A stretch of 64,000 nucleotides of DNA from the NCBI RefSeq assembly GCF_025244905.1, contig NZ_CP104285.1:4588001-4652000 (forward strand), written 5' to 3'. Position numbers and translations under genes: made by a program. The notes under the pieces are model-generated. The model was not told the DNA's origin. It did not search any database and worked only from the letters and a program-made list of their open reading frames with translations. The stretch comes from Enterobacter mori. Lineage in GTDB: Bacteria; Pseudomonadota; Gammaproteobacteria; Enterobacterales; Enterobacteriaceae. Positions 33,161-49,140 of the stretch are shown here, piece by piece (within the stretch, counting starts at the first letter, position 1; every line of letters begins with the position of its first letter).

Positions 33161-35812
33161 ATGAACGAACAATATTCCGCGTTGCGTAGTAATGTCAGTA
33201 TGCTCGGCAAAGTGCTTGGAGATACCATCAAAGATGCGTTGGGGGAAAACATCCTCGACCGCGTTGAAACCATCCGCAAGCTGTCTAAATCTTCCCGTGC
33301 CGGTAACGAAGCCAATCGTCAGGAGCTGCTCACCACCTTGCAGAACCTGTCAAATGATGAGCTGCTACCCGTTGCACGCGCATTCAGCCAGTTCCTGAAT
33401 CTGGCCAACACCGCTGAGCAATACCACAGCATTTCGCCCAACGGCGAAGCTGCCAGCAACCCGGAAGTCATTGCCCGTACGCTTCGTAAACTCAAAGACC
33501 AGCCCAATCTCAACGAAGCCACCATCAAAAAAGCAGTGGAATCTCTTTCGCTGGAGCTGGTGCTGACCGCTCACCCAACCGAGATCACTCGTCGTACGCT
33601 GATCCACAAAATGGTGGAAGTGAACAACTGTCTGAAGCAGTTAGACAACAAAGACATCGCCGACTACGAGCGCAATCAGCTGATGCGCCGTCTGCGCCAG
33701 CTTATTGCCCAGTCCTGGCATACCGATGAAATTCGTAAGCATCGCCCAAGCCCGGTCGACGAAGCCAAATGGGGTTTTGCGGTAGTGGAAAACAGCCTGT
33801 GGGAAGGGATACCAAACTACCTGCGCGAGCTAAACGAACAGCTGGAAGAGAACCTGGGCTACCGCCTGCCGGTCGATTTTGTTCCGGTGCGCTTCACCTC
33901 CTGGATGGGCGGTGACCGCGACGGCAACCCCAACGTAACAGCGGAAATCACCCGCCACGTCCTGCTGCTGAGCCGCTGGAAAGCGACCGATCTGTTCCTG
34001 AAAGATATTCAGGTACTGATCTCCGAGCTGTCGATGGTTGAAGCAACGCCGGAACTGCGCGCGCTGGCAGGGGAAGAAGGTGCCAGCGAGCCGTACCGTT
34101 TCCTGATGAAAAAACTGCGTGGTCAGCTAATGGCGACTCAGGCCTGGCTGGAAGCACGCCTCAAAGGCCAGCGCCTGCCGAAACCAGAAGGTCTGCTCAG
34201 CCAGAACGAGCAGCTCTGGGATCCACTGTACGCCTGTTACCAGTCGCTTCAGGCCTGTGGCATGGGCATCATCGCCAACGGCGAACTGCTCGACACCCTT
34301 CGCCGCGTGAAGTGTTTCGGCGTGCCGCTGGTGCGTATCGATGTGCGTCAGGAAAGTACCCGTCATACTGAAGCGCTGGGTGAACTGACCCGCTATCTCG
34401 GCATCGGCGATTATGAAAGCTGGTCCGAAGCCGACAAGCAGGCCTTCCTGATCCGCGAACTGAATTCCAAGCGCCCTCTCCTGCCGCGCAACTGGGAACC
34501 AAGCAACGACACGCGTGAAGTGCTCAATACCTGTAAGGCGATCGTGGACGCGCCGAAAGGATCGGTGGCCGCCTATGTGATCTCCATGGCGAAAACCCCG
34601 TCCGACGTGCTGGGCGTTCACCTCCTGCTGAAAGAAGCCGGTATCGACTACGCTCTGCCGGTCGCGCCACTCTTTGAAACCCTCGACGACCTGAACAACG
34701 CCAACGACGTGATGACGCAGCTGCTGAACATCGACTGGTATCGCGGCTTTATTCAGGGCAAACAGATGGTGATGATCGGCTATTCCGACTCCGCAAAAGA
34801 CGCGGGCGTGATGGCGGCATCCTGGGCACAGTATCAGGCGCAGGATGCACTGATCAAAACCTGCGAGAAAGCCGGTATTGAGTTGACCCTTTTCCACGGA
34901 CGCGGTGGCTCAATCGGCCGTGGCGGCGCGCCTGCTCACGCGGCACTGCTGTCACAACCACCGGGAAGCCTGAAAGGCGGCCTGCGCGTCACCGAACAGG
35001 GCGAGATGATCCGCTTTAAATACGGTCTGCCGGAAGTGACCATCAGCAGCCTGTCGCTCTACACCAGCGCCATTCTGGAAGCGAACCTGCTGCCGCCGCC
35101 GGAACCGAAAGAATCCTGGTGTCGCATCATGGACGAGCTGTCAGACATCTCCTGCGATCTGTACCGCGGCTACGTGCGTGAAAACAAAGATTTCGTGCCT
35201 TACTTCCGCTCGGCAACCCCTGAACAGGAGCTGGGTAAACTGCCGCTGGGCTCGCGCCCGGCCAAACGTCGCCCAACCGGTGGCGTCGAGTCTCTGCGTG
35301 CAATTCCGTGGATCTTCGCCTGGACGCAAAACCGTCTGATGCTGCCCGCCTGGCTGGGTGCCGGTGCCGCACTGCAGAAAGTGGTGGAAGACGGCAAGCA
35401 AAATGAACTGGAAACCATGTGCCGCGACTGGCCGTTCTTCTCTACCCGCCTGGGCATGCTTGAGATGGTCTTCTCGAAAGCTGACCTGTGGCTGGCGGAA
35501 TACTACGATCAGCGTCTGGTGAAACCTGAGCTGTGGACGCTGGGTAAAGAGCTGCGGGAACTGCTGGAAGGCGACATCAAAGTGGTGCTGGATATCGCCA
35601 ACGACTCACACCTGATGGAAGACCTGCCATGGATTGCCGAATCTATCCAGCTGCGTAATATCTACACCGACCCGCTTAACGTCCTGCAGGCAGAGCTGCT
35701 GCACCGTTCGCGTCTGGCGGAAGAGGAAGGTAAAGAGCCGGATCCACGCGTTGAACAGGCGCTGATGGTGACGATTGCAGGCGTTGCGGCAGGTATGCGT
35801 AACACCGGCTAA
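33161..35812 (+). CDS. ppc: Phosphoenolpyruvate carboxylase Ppc
   Basis: 883 residues, as in E. coli. It carboxylates phosphoenolpyruvate to oxaloacetate and refills the TCA cycle. The catalytic His is in [13 protein letters not shown] near residue 138. The glycine-rich loop [14 protein letters not shown] is near 579-592, and VRIDVRQES and [10 protein letters not shown] are further active-site segments. The C-terminus ends MRNTG as expected. The gene stands alone between argE and the AraC-type regulator. Confidence 0.98.
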   Translation: MNEQYSALRSNVSMLGKVLGDTIKDALGENILDRVETIRKLSKSSRAGNEANRQELLTTLQNLSNDELLPVARAFSQFLNLANTAEQYHSISPNGEAASNPEVIARTLRKLKDQPNLNEATIKKAVESLSLELVLTAHPTEITRRTLIHKMVEVNNCLKQLDNKDIADYERNQLMRRLRQLIAQSWHTDEIRKHRPSPVDEAKWGFAVVENSLWEGIPNYLRELNEQLEENLGYRLPVDFVPVRFTSWMGGDRDGNPNVTAEITRHVLLLSRWKATDLFLKDIQVLISELSMVEATPELRALAGEEGASEPYRFLMKKLRGQLMATQAWLEARLKGQRLPKPEGLLSQNEQLWDPLYACYQSLQACGMGIIANGELLDTLRRVKCFGVPLVRIDVRQESTRHTEALGELTRYLGIGDYESWSEADKQAFLIRELNSKRPLLPRNWEPSNDTREVLNTCKAIVDAPKGSVAAYVISMAKTPSDVLGVHLLLKEAGIDYALPVAPLFETLDDLNNANDVMTQLLNIDWYRGFIQGKQMVMIGYSDSAKDAGVMAASWAQYQAQDALIKTCEKAGIELTLFHGRGGSIGRGGAPAHAALLSQPPGSLKGGLRVTEQGEMIRFKYGLPEVTISSLSLYTSAILEANLLPPPEPKESWCRIMDELSDISCDLYRGYVRENKDFVPYFRSATPEQELGKLPLGSRPAKRRPTGGVESLRAIPWIFAWTQNRLMLPAWLGAGAALQKVVEDGKQNELETMCRDWPFFSTRLGMLEMVFSKADLWLAEYYDQRLVKPELWTLGKELRELLEGDIKVVLDIANDSHLMEDLPWIAESIQLRNIYTDPLNVLQAELLHRSRLAEEEGKEPDPRVEQALMVTIAGVAAGMRNTG

Positions 35813-35819
35813 TGCTTTA

Positions 35820-35886
35820 CGCCCGGCGGCGCTGCGCTTGCACGGGCCTACGATAAGTAGGCCGGGTAAGCGCAGCGCCGCCCGGC
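35820..35886. repeat. Paired REP/PU-type units after ppc
   Basis: GCCCGGCGGCGCTGCGCTTG...GGGCCTACGA and the inverted TAGGCCGGGTAAGCGCAGCG...CCCGGC form a small BIME that probably stabilises or ends the ppc transcript. Confidence 0.85.
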
Positions 35887-35905
35887 AAATTTCGGTAGTC
35901 TCCTT

Positions 35906-36670
35906 ATGCATTTCGATATCACCCAGATTTTGACTGACCTGGTGAACCGCACGTTACCGCTGGGTCAGATTCATTTCCTGGCCCCATCCGATAAGCAACG
36001 TCGTACATCCCCCTGCCTTGTCATTATCCTTGATACCCCCTGCGAGGCGTTATTTTCGTCATTCGGAGACGTCACTCATCCCCCTTCTGATACTCTGAGC
36101 GTACACTTCGGTAAGCAGCAGCTTACAATCGAGCTACGGCGCGACAATGTGCTCTTACAACAATTACAGGTTGCCCGACGTGGCCCGCGAACGGGGGCTT
36201 TTCTTCTGCAAACGCTCACCGAATTACAGATGCAGCCTGAGGAGCAAGACACAGCAGGACTGGTGGTTTTAAGCCTGCTCAGCCACTGTCGGGACCTGCT
36301 TGGCAGCGACATTCACACCGACAACCGCAGCCGGGCACTATTCGAAGCCGTTCGGCGCTATATCGAAGAAAATTATGCCTCTTTGTTAACCCGGGAATCC
36401 GTGGCGCAGGCGTTCTACATCTCACCAAACTACCTTTCCCATCTTTTTCAGAAAGTCGGCAGCGTCGGATTTAATGAGTATCTGACGCATACGCGTCTGG
36501 AACATGCGCGCCAACTGCTGAAAGGCTACGATCTCAAAATTAAAGATATCGCCACACGCTGCGGGTTTACGGACAGCAACTACTTTTGCCGTCTCTTTCG
36601 CAAGCACACCGAACGTTCCCCTTCCGAATATCGACGCCAGTATCACAGCCAGCTGATCGCCAAAAAGTAG
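35906..36670 (+). CDS. yijO: AraC-family transcriptional regulator (YijO-like)
   Basis: 254 residues; E. coli YijO is about 30 residues longer. The C-terminal AraC/XylS domain has two helix-turn-helix units at about residues 160-250: LTRESVAQAFYISPNYLSHLF and the second one ending RHT-type, here IKDIATRCGFTDSNYFCRLF, with RKHTERSPSEYRR. The N-terminal half is a cupin-like sensor without recognisable ligand. No strong ribosome site precedes the ATG. Immediately downstream are fsaB and gldA, so control of those sugar or triol genes is a reasonable guess, not shown. Confidence 0.8.
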   Translation: MHFDITQILTDLVNRTLPLGQIHFLAPSDKQRRTSPCLVIILDTPCEALFSSFGDVTHPPSDTLSVHFGKQQLTIELRRDNVLLQQLQVARRGPRTGAFLLQTLTELQMQPEEQDTAGLVVLSLLSHCRDLLGSDIHTDNRSRALFEAVRRYIEENYASLLTRESVAQAFYISPNYLSHLFQKVGSVGFNEYLTHTRLEHARQLLKGYDLKIKDIATRCGFTDSNYFCRLFRKHTERSPSEYRRQYHSQLIAKK

Positions 36671-36798
36671 CATTGTGATCGCTCTCTCACTTCGCCAGAG
36701 ACATTACATTTGTCCAGTATTTGGCAAAATTGACCTGTATCCGCCTCGCCTGAGCGCGCCTTATCCTTTATTCAACCTTTCTGACTTAAGGAAAAATA

Positions 36799-37461
36799 AT
36801 GGAACTGTATCTGGATACCGCCGACGTCGCGGAAGTTGAACGCCTGGCGCGCATTTTTCCCATTGCGGGCGTTACCACCAACCCAAGCATTATCGCTGCC
36901 AGCCGCGAATCCATCTGGGAGGTGCTCCCGCGTCTGCAAAAAGCCATTGGACCAGAAGGCACGCTGTTTGCCCAAACCATGAGCCGCGACGCAGAAGGCA
37001 TGGTGGCGGAAGCTAAACGCCTGAGTAATGCCATACCGGACATCGTGGTGAAAATCCCTGTCACGGCTGAGGGACTTACCGCGATCAAGGCGCTAAAAAA
37101 GGAGGGTATTACCACGCTGGGTACTGCCGTTTATAGCGCCGCACAGGGTTTGTTCGCCGCGCTGGCGGGAGCGAAATATGTCGCCCCCTATGTCAACCGC
37201 GTTGATGCTCAGGGTGGTGACGGCATTCGCATGGTCCAGGAGCTACAATCCCTGCTGGAACTGCACGCACCGGAAAGCAGAGTGCTCGCCGCCAGCTTCA
37301 AAACGCCGCGCCAGGCGCTGGACTGCCTTCTCGCCGGATGTGAAGCAATCACACTTCCTTTAGATGTAGCGCAACAAATGCTCGGCACCCCGGCGGTAGA
37401 GTCAGCCATAGAGAAGTTCGAACAGGACTGGAAAAACGCGTTTGGTAACCTCAACCTCTAA
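36799..37461 (+). CDS. fsaB: Fructose-6-phosphate aldolase FsaB (TalC)
   Basis: 220 residues, closer to E. coli FsaB (TalC) than FsaA in segments such as [23 protein letters not shown]. It is a small transaldolase-family enzyme that cleaves fructose 6-phosphate into dihydroxyacetone and glyceraldehyde 3-phosphate. The Schiff-base lysine is K85 in [10 protein letters not shown]. It has a good ribosome site (TTAAGGAAAAATA), and gldA starts 12 bases after its stop. GldA can use dihydroxyacetone, so the pair forms a functional unit. Confidence 0.94.
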   Translation: MELYLDTADVAEVERLARIFPIAGVTTNPSIIAASRESIWEVLPRLQKAIGPEGTLFAQTMSRDAEGMVAEAKRLSNAIPDIVVKIPVTAEGLTAIKALKKEGITTLGTAVYSAAQGLFAALAGAKYVAPYVNRVDAQGGDGIRMVQELQSLLELHAPESRVLAASFKTPRQALDCLLAGCEAITLPLDVAQQMLGTPAVESAIEKFEQDWKNAFGNLNL

Positions 37462-37473
37462 GGGAGAACTGTT

Positions 37474-38577
37474 ATGGACCGTATCATTCAATCACCTGGG
37501 AAATACATCCAGGGTGCTGATGTGCTTACCCGTCTCGGCGACTATCTGAAACCACTGGCACAGCGCTGGCTGGTTGTCGGCGATAAATTTGTGCTGGGTT
37601 TTGCCGAAGAAACCCTGCACAAGAGTTTCAAAAATGCCGGACTCCACGTAGAAATTGCGCCATTTGGTGGCGAATGTTCACAAAATGAAATCGATCGCCT
37701 GAAAAAGCTGGCCGACAGCGCCGACTGCATGGCGGTGCTGGGCATTGGCGGCGGTAAAACGCTGGATACCGCCAAAGCGCTTGCCCACTTTATGGATGTG
37801 CCGGTCGCCATTGCGCCAACTATCGCCTCCACCGATGCGCCGTGCAGCGCCCTTTCCGTGATTTATACCGACAGCGGCGAGTTCGATCGCTACCTGATGC
37901 TGCCGCACAACCCGAACATGGTCATCGTCGACACCAAAGTGGTGGCTGGCGCACCGGCACGGCTGCTGGCCGCCGGGATTGGCGATGCGCTGGCGACCTG
38001 GTTTGAAGCACGCGCCTGCTCGCGCAGCGGGGCAACCACCATGGCGGGCGGCAAGTGCACACAGGCGGCGTTAGCGCTGGCCGAGCTGTGCTACAACACG
38101 CTGGTTGAAGAGGGTGAAAAGGCGATGCTGGCAGCGGAACAGCACGTGGTGACGCCTGCTCTGGAACGCATTATCGAAGCGAATACCTATCTTAGCGGTG
38201 TCGGTTTTGAAAGTGGTGGGTTGGCAGCGGCACACGCTATTCATAATGGCATGACCGCGGTGCCGGATGCGCATCACTTCTACCACGGGGAAAAAGTGGC
38301 GTTTGGCACGCTGACGCAGCTGGTGCTGGAAAACGCGCCGGTAGAAGAGATCGAAACCGTCGCGGCACTTTGTCACAGCGTAGGGCTGCCGATCACCCTG
38401 GCGCAGTTGAACATCAAAGAGGATATTCCGGCCAAAATGCGACTGATCGCGGAAGCCTCCTGTGCCGAAGGGGAAACTATTCACAACATGCCGGGCGGCG
38501 TCACGCCGGATCAAGTGTATGCGGCGCTGCTGGTCGCGGACCAGTACGGACAGCGATTCTTGCAAGAGTGGGAGTAA
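37474..38577 (+). CDS. gldA: Glycerol dehydrogenase GldA
   Basis: 367 residues, as in E. coli. It interconverts glycerol and dihydroxyacetone with NAD and belongs to the iron-containing alcohol dehydrogenase family, although it uses zinc. The NAD motif [12 protein letters not shown] is near residues 91-102. Metal ligands are expected at Asp near 171 ([11 protein letters not shown]) and at His in AAAHAIHNG and YHGEKVAFG. It is co-transcribed with fsaB (12-base gap). Confidence 0.96.
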   Translation: MDRIIQSPGKYIQGADVLTRLGDYLKPLAQRWLVVGDKFVLGFAEETLHKSFKNAGLHVEIAPFGGECSQNEIDRLKKLADSADCMAVLGIGGGKTLDTAKALAHFMDVPVAIAPTIASTDAPCSALSVIYTDSGEFDRYLMLPHNPNMVIVDTKVVAGAPARLLAAGIGDALATWFEARACSRSGATTMAGGKCTQAALALAELCYNTLVEEGEKAMLAAEQHVVTPALERIIEANTYLSGVGFESGGLAAAHAIHNGMTAVPDAHHFYHGEKVAFGTLTQLVLENAPVEEIETVAALCHSVGLPITLAQLNIKEDIPAKMRLIAEASCAEGETIHNMPGGVTPDQVYAALLVADQYGQRFLQEWE

Positions 38578-38583
38578 TGAAAA

Positions 38584-38663
38584 AGCCGGGTGGCGCTGCG
38601 CTTACCCGGCCTACGAATGACACGCTTTTGTAGGCCGGGTAAGGCGTAGCCGCCACCCGGCAC
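38584..38663. repeat. Paired REP/PU-type units between gldA and katG
   Basis: AGCCGGGTGGCGCTGCGC...CCCGGCCTACGA and the inverted TAGGCCGGGTAAGGCG...CACCCGGC lie between convergent genes and probably form the 3' ends of both messages. Confidence 0.85.
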
Positions 38664-38668
38664 AAGGG

Positions 38669-40870
<2,202 letters not shown>

Positions 40871-41026
40871 TTACCGTTACGATATACGCTCTTGTTGATA
40901 AGGTATAGTTGAGATAATCCACAGATTCGATAGTTAATTCCGTTTAATTACGCCTGGAAAATATATGACTTTCCTGCGTGCATGCAGCATCACCCATACG
41001 CCAGAAAAATAATACCCTCTTAAATC

Positions 41027-41050
41027 AAAAAACCCTCCGAAGAGGGCCTT
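41027..41050 (-). terminator. metF terminator
   Basis: On the minus strand GGCCCTC-TTCG-GAGGGTTTTTTGA follows the metF stop: a short GC stem with UUCG loop and T-tract. Confidence 0.88.
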
Positions 41051-41056
41051 TAATTG

Positions 41057-41950
<894 letters not shown>

Positions 41951-41989
41951 TTACCTCTATCTATCGCGTGTCATTGTTTGTTGTGTTGT

Positions 41990-42021
41990 GAACTTCTATA
42001 CGTTTAGACGTCCAGATGTAA
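41990..42021. promoter_or_regulatory. MetJ operator upstream of metF
   Basis: Four contiguous 8-base units (gaacttct, atacgttt, agacgtcc, agatgtaa) match the met box AGACGTCT at 5, 6, 7 and 5 positions. MetJ with S-adenosylmethionine binds such tandem boxes cooperatively. Confidence 0.85.
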
Positions 42022-42117
42022 AAATGACGGAAAAGCGGAGTGACGTCAACATAAATAATCAACAATAACGGTGAGGTTTGTTCAGGGAAGATGAAGGGAA
42101 TTCATGATGAGGGTGAA

Positions 42118-42170
42118 GTGCGGTCTGATGCCCTCACCCTAACCCTCTCCCACGGGGAGAGGGAACAGGC
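42118..42170. repeat. Dispersed GC-rich palindrome (CCCTCACCC family)
   Basis: AGTGCGGTCTGATG then CCCTCACCCTAACCCTCTCC and GGGGAGAGGGA, immediately after the metL 3' end. The flank GTGCGGTCTGAT is the same as in the copy at 1726. Confidence 0.78.
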
Positions 42171-42174
42171 CAGA

Positions 42175-44607
42175 TTACAGCAGCTTAGCCAGACGGTTAA
42201 TGTCGGACTGGATCGCCCCAGCGGTGACATCGCGTCCCGCGCCCGGACCACGGATCACCAATGGGTTATCGCGGTACCAGCGGCTTTCGATAGCGAAGAC
42301 GTTATCGCACGGCAGCAGCGCCGCCAGCGGGTGTTCAGGACGCACCGCTTCCACACCCACGCGCGCTTTACCGTTCGCCTCGAAACGCGCCACGTAGCGC
42401 AGCACCAGGCCCATCTCGTTGGCGGCTTCCAGACGCTGTACCATCTGCTCGTTCAGCTCATCACCGTTTTCGAAGAAGTGATCCACAGACCCTTCCTCAC
42501 AGCCAGCGGGCACCAGCGATTCAACACGCACCTGACCCGGTTCGATGTCGTAGCCCGCTTCACGCGCCAGGATCACCAGCTTACGCATCACGTCTTTCCC
42601 GGCAAGGTCCACGCGCGGATCGGGCTCGGTTAAGCCCTGCTGCCATGCCTGATCCACCAGGTCGGTGAAGGGCACGGTACCGTCGAACTGCAGGAACAGC
42701 CAGGAGAGCGTACCGGAGAAGATACCGCTCAGCGCCAGAATGCTGTCGCCGCTTTCAATCAGGTCACGCACGGTATGGTTAACCGGCAGCCCCGCGCCAA
42801 CGGTGGCGTTGTACAGCCAGTGACGACCGGTTTTTTCAAACGCGTCGTGGATCTGACGGTATTTATCGGTGCTGCTCGCTCCCGCCAGCTTGTTGGCGCT
42901 GATGACGTGGAAGCCGTGGCTGGCGAAATCCAGATACTGATCCGCAAGCTGCTCGCTGGCGGTCACGTCCAGCACTACCAGATCGTCATACGGGTGCGCG
43001 CGCATCCACAGGAACAGCGACTCTTCATCCTGCTCAACGGCTTCATCATTAAAGAAGGCAAGCGCGCGGCTGGCGTCCAGCCCTTCGTAATTCAACAGGC
43101 TACGGCGGCTGTCCACCACGCCAGCAAGAATAAATTCAAATCCGGTACGCGCGGAGAGCGTTTCCTGCTCGCGGGCGAACAGTTCAAGCCAGCGGGAACC
43201 GATGTTCCCTTTCCCGAACAGCACCAGGCCGATACGTTTTTCTGCGCGGAACAGGGAGGTGTGAAGGCCCTGAATCAGGCTCTCGGTTGGCCCTTTACGC
43301 AGGACGGCAACCAGGCTGATGCCCTCTTCCGACTGCCAGGTAAACTCCACCGGCTGGCCTTTCAGCTGCTGCCAGAAGCGGTGGCAGTGCAGCGGGTTAC
43401 GGGTGACGCCCGCGCCCACCATCGCCACCAGCGCCAGACCCTGACGCAGGCGAAGCTCGCCCGGCAGGCCCGCTTCATCCAGAATCTTCAGCGCGCTGTC
43501 CGCCACTTCTGCGGTATAGCAGAACTGCAGCAGTTGGCGGTCGTTGTGAACACCAACGGCCAGCGGGCGCACCTGAGCACGTTTGAGGATCAGGTCGATA
43601 TCTTTATGCGCCAGCTTGAAGTCCTGGCCCGCCGGCACCTGGAACTCAATCAGGCAGATGTCGTCGTGGCTGGTGACAATACGCGCGCCCGTACCGGAGG
43701 CCAGCACGCGCTCGATGCGGGTGGAACCCTGATCCGGCGTGTAGCTACAGCGTAGTTGCAGGTCGATATCGCTACCGGAAACCGGCTGCAGCGTGCGGGC
43801 GTGCAGCACCGGGGCCGCCAGACGCGCCAGCTCGCTCGCTTCGTCGAGACGCAGCAGCGGCAGCAGGCAAGCATCTTTTACTTTGCGCGGGTCCGCGCTG
43901 TAGACACCGGCCACGTCGCTCCAGATGGTGACGCGGGACACGCCCGCCAGCGCACCAATTTGCGTTGCCGAGTAGTCCGAGCCGTTACGACCCAGCAGCA
44001 CGGTTTCGCCCGCGTTGCTGCGGCTGATAAAGCCGGTCACTACAATGCGTTTGCCCGGATGCTGCACCAGAAGCTGTTGCAGCAGCGGATAAGACAACCC
44101 TTCATCCACCTGAGGCTGCGCGGCGCGTTCGGCACGCAGGAAATCACGCGCGTCGAGCCAGGCCGCCTCCACGCCCAGGTGTTGCAGAACGGCGGCCATC
44201 AGGCGTGCGGACCACACTTCACCGTGACCGACCACTTCGGCATACACCGCATCGGTAATACCGCTGTCCAGCAGGGCAGCCAGACGCTCAAGATCGTGCG
44301 TAAAGGCGCTAATCAGCCCGTCCGCCACGTCCGCTGGCAGCAGGCCAGAAATCAGCTCGCTCTGGTAACGACGTAAAGACTGTTGCACCTGATGCGCAGA
44401 AAGGCGATCGGTCTGGCTTAGTTTCAGCCAGCTAATCAGCTGGTTGGTGGTGCTGCCCGCCGCCGAGACAACCATCATGTCACCCGGCTGTGAATACTCG
44501 GTCATGATCCCTGCAACGCGCAGGTAACACTTCACATCAGCAAGACTACTACCACCAAACTTGTGCAGCTGACGACCCTTCGCCCCTGCCTGCGCTATCA
44601 CACTCAT
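42175..44607 (-). CDS. metL: Bifunctional aspartokinase II / homoserine dehydrogenase II, MetL
   Basis: 810 residues, as in E. coli. The N-terminal aspartokinase (about 1-300) starts with the KFGGSSLAD motif and has LLGRNGSDYSAT. A short ACT-like linker follows. The homoserine dehydrogenase begins near residue 460 with VLFGKGNIGSRW and ends near 810. It commits aspartate to homoserine for methionine. Unlike ThrA it is not feedback inhibited by threonine, and expression is set by MetJ. Only two bases separate it from the metB stop, so the two are one operon. Confidence 0.97.
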   Translation of the reverse strand: MSVIAQAGAKGRQLHKFGGSSLADVKCYLRVAGIMTEYSQPGDMMVVSAAGSTTNQLISWLKLSQTDRLSAHQVQQSLRRYQSELISGLLPADVADGLISAFTHDLERLAALLDSGITDAVYAEVVGHGEVWSARLMAAVLQHLGVEAAWLDARDFLRAERAAQPQVDEGLSYPLLQQLLVQHPGKRIVVTGFISRSNAGETVLLGRNGSDYSATQIGALAGVSRVTIWSDVAGVYSADPRKVKDACLLPLLRLDEASELARLAAPVLHARTLQPVSGSDIDLQLRCSYTPDQGSTRIERVLASGTGARIVTSHDDICLIEFQVPAGQDFKLAHKDIDLILKRAQVRPLAVGVHNDRQLLQFCYTAEVADSALKILDEAGLPGELRLRQGLALVAMVGAGVTRNPLHCHRFWQQLKGQPVEFTWQSEEGISLVAVLRKGPTESLIQGLHTSLFRAEKRIGLVLFGKGNIGSRWLELFAREQETLSARTGFEFILAGVVDSRRSLLNYEGLDASRALAFFNDEAVEQDEESLFLWMRAHPYDDLVVLDVTASEQLADQYLDFASHGFHVISANKLAGASSTDKYRQIHDAFEKTGRHWLYNATVGAGLPVNHTVRDLIESGDSILALSGIFSGTLSWLFLQFDGTVPFTDLVDQAWQQGLTEPDPRVDLAGKDVMRKLVILAREAGYDIEPGQVRVESLVPAGCEEGSVDHFFENGDELNEQMVQRLEAANEMGLVLRYVARFEANGKARVGVEAVRPEHPLAALLPCDNVFAIESRWYRDNPLVIRGPGAGRDVTAGAIQSDINRLAKLL

Positions 44608-44609
44608 GA

Positions 44610-45770
44610 TTACCCCTTGGCTGCGACCTGGAAGCCATTTTCCAGATCGGCAATTAAATCTTCAGAATCTTCAATGCCGGTTGAGATACGCAGCAGCGTC
44701 TCAGAGATCCCGGCGGCGGCACGTGCTTCCGGTGCCATACCTGCGTGCGTCATGGTCGCGGCGTGGGAGATCAAGCTTTCAACCCCACCTAATGATTCCG
44801 CCAGCGTAAACAATGACAGCCCGCTCAGGAAGCGACGCAGCGTTTGCTCGTCACCGTCCAGTTCAAAACTTAACATCGCGCCAAATCCCTTCTGTTGACG
44901 CGCAGCAATCTCGTGCCCCTGGTTTTCCGGCAGCGACGGGTGGTACAGCTTTTTCACCAGCGGCTGGGTTTTCAGGAAATCGACTATCGCCTGGGCATTG
45001 CGCTGCGCCACGTCCATACGTGGCGACAGGGTGCGGATGCCGCGTAACAGCAGGTAACTGTCGAAGGCGCTCGCCGTGACGCCAATGTTATTGGCCCACC
45101 ATGCCAGTTCGGTGACAACGTCGGGATCTTTTGCAATCACCACGCCCGCAACGACGTCAGAATGACCGTTCAGATATTTAGTACATGAATGCAATACCAG
45201 ATCTGCACCCAGTGCCAATGGGTTCTGAAGGGCCGGACTGAGGAACGTATTATCCACGACACTTATCGCTCCCGCATCCCTTGCGAGCTGACAAATTTTC
45301 GCAATATCGACAACGCGCAACAATGGGTTGCTTGGACTTTCCACCAGAACCAGCTTCGGCTGCTCTGCCAGCGCCTGTTTCAACGCCTGTTCGTCATTCT
45401 GATCGACAAACAGCACGCGATAGCAACCGCGTTTTGCCAGGCTATCAAACAGGCGATAGCTGCCGCCGTAGCAGTCGTGCGGAGCAACCAGCAGGTCGCC
45501 GGGCTTCAGGAACACCGTGGTCACCAGGTGAATGGCGGACATACCTGTATTGGTTAATACCGCACCTGCCCCCCCTTCCAGCTCCGCCAGCGCACGCTGG
45601 GTAACGTCACGCGTCGGGTTGCCGCGACGCGAATAGTCATGCGCGCGGGGTTCATTAAATCCGGTAAAATTATAGGTACTGGAAAGATGAATTGGCGGGA
45701 CAACGCAGCCGTACTGCTCGTCATCATTCAATCCGCTACGCACTGCGATGGTGGCCTGTTTACGCGTCAT
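44610..45770 (-). CDS. metB: Cystathionine gamma-synthase MetB
   Basis: 386 residues, as in E. coli. This fold-type I PLP enzyme joins O-succinylhomoserine and cysteine to form cystathionine. The PLP lysine is in SCTKYLNGHSDVVAG near residue 198, and YSRRGNPTRD near residue 46 contacts the phosphate. First gene of metBL, divergent from the repressor gene metJ, with four MetJ boxes in between. Confidence 0.97.
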   Translation of the reverse strand: MTRKQATIAVRSGLNDDEQYGCVVPPIHLSSTYNFTGFNEPRAHDYSRRGNPTRDVTQRALAELEGGAGAVLTNTGMSAIHLVTTVFLKPGDLLVAPHDCYGGSYRLFDSLAKRGCYRVLFVDQNDEQALKQALAEQPKLVLVESPSNPLLRVVDIAKICQLARDAGAISVVDNTFLSPALQNPLALGADLVLHSCTKYLNGHSDVVAGVVIAKDPDVVTELAWWANNIGVTASAFDSYLLLRGIRTLSPRMDVAQRNAQAIVDFLKTQPLVKKLYHPSLPENQGHEIAARQQKGFGAMLSFELDGDEQTLRRFLSGLSLFTLAESLGGVESLISHAATMTHAGMAPEARAAAGISETLLRISTGIEDSEDLIADLENGFQVAAKG

Positions 45771-45831
45771 GGTGAGGGCTTCCTGGCTTAATAGGTGAAA
45801 AGTCAGGCACCAGAGTAAACATTGAAAGTAT

Positions 45832-45863
45832 GGACGTCAATACATCTGGACATCTAAACTTCT
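45832..45863. promoter_or_regulatory. MetJ operator in the metB-metJ gap
   Basis: Four contiguous 8-base units (ggacgtca, atacatct, ggacatct, aaacttct) each match AGACGTCT at six of eight positions. They lie between metBL and metJ, so MetJ can repress both the operon and itself. Confidence 0.88.
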
Positions 45864-46046
45864 TTGCGTATAGATTGAGCAATGCGCAAATAGCCGTTAA
45901 AATTATATGCTTTAGTGCACGCTGCAGCGGCAATATCCGTGCCACGGTATCGTCTCTACGGTAAACTAGGCAAGATTACGGTTCAAAACCGGCGGTTATC
46001 GGTTCTGCACCTTTAGATTAATGACTGAGAGGATTAAAGGTATCTC

Positions 46047-46364
46047 ATGGCTGAATGGAGCGGCGAATATATCAGCCCATACGCTGAGCACGGTAAGAAG
46101 AGTGAGCAAGTAAAGAAAATTACGGTTTCCATTCCTCTGAAGGTGTTGAAGATCCTCACCGATGAACGCACGCGTCGTCAGGTGAACAACCTGCGTCACG
46201 CGACCAACAGCGAACTGCTGTGCGAAGCGTTCCTGCATGCGTTTACTGGTCAACCGTTGCCGAACGATGAAGATCTGCGTAAAGAGCGCAGTGATGAAAT
46301 CCCGGAAGAGGCGAAGGTGATCATGCGTGAACTGGGCATTGACCCGGATACGTGGGAATACTGA
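46047..46364 (+). CDS. metJ: Methionine repressor MetJ
   Basis: 105 residues, as in E. coli. It is a ribbon-helix-helix repressor. The beta strand [13 protein letters not shown] (about residues 22-34) enters the major groove, and S-adenosylmethionine is the co-repressor. Helix [23 protein letters not shown] is almost unchanged from E. coli, and differences are confined to the acidic C-terminal part. It is divergent from metBL and convergent with rpmE through a shared terminator. Confidence 0.97.
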   Translation: MAEWSGEYISPYAEHGKKSEQVKKITVSIPLKVLKILTDERTRRQVNNLRHATNSELLCEAFLHAFTGQPLPNDEDLRKERSDEIPEEAKVIMRELGIDPDTWEY

Positions 46365-46374
46365 AAAGCGGATA

Positions 46375-46404
46375 CAAAAAAGGCACCTTGCGGTGCCTTT
46401 TTTT
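46375..46404. terminator. Bidirectional terminator metJ/rpmE
   Basis: AAAAAAGGCACC-TTGC-GGTGCCTTTTTTT: a perfect stem with A- and T-tracts on the two sides, between convergent genes. Confidence 0.92.
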
Positions 46405-46412
46405 CGGGAAAC

Positions 46413-46625
46413 TTATTTAGCGCCCGGGATGCTGAAACGCTTGTTGAAGCGGTCAACACGGCCACCGGTTGCAACATCACGCTGCTTACCAGTGTAGAAC
46501 GGGTGGCATTTACCGCACACGTCCAGGTTCAGATCGTGACCCACGGTGGAGCGGATCTGGATAGAGTTACCGCAAGAGCAGTTTGCAGTAATCATTTCGT
46601 ATTTCGGGTGAATATCTTTTTTCAT
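46413..46625 (-). CDS. rpmE: 50S ribosomal protein L31 (zinc-binding form)
   Basis: 70 residues, as in E. coli. The four zinc-binding cysteines are present (C16, C18, C37, C40 in NCSCGN and DVCGKCHPF), so this is the zinc-containing C+ form. The C-terminal arm contacts the small subunit at the central protuberance bridge. Strong ribosome site (GAGG). About 200 bases separate it from the divergent priA; I recognise no further gene there. Confidence 0.97.
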   Translation of the reverse strand: MKKDIHPKYEMITANCSCGNSIQIRSTVGHDLNLDVCGKCHPFYTGKQRDVATGGRVDRFNKRFSIPGAK

Positions 46626-46696
46626 GGGAGAACCTCAGTAAAGGCCGCGTCGCTCTTCCAGCCCTAACGCCAGACACCACGCGATGTTGAATGTAA

Positions 46697-49021
<2,325 letters not shown>

Positions 49022-49140
49022 AGACGGTTCGAAAAATTTAACGTGCCTCACACTTTTTATGAAAATTCTGTAACCGATTCCATTAACTATCTGTAAAAAT
49101 GGTGTTGTCCGCAGTTCGGTGTTCAGGCGAGGAGAAGACG

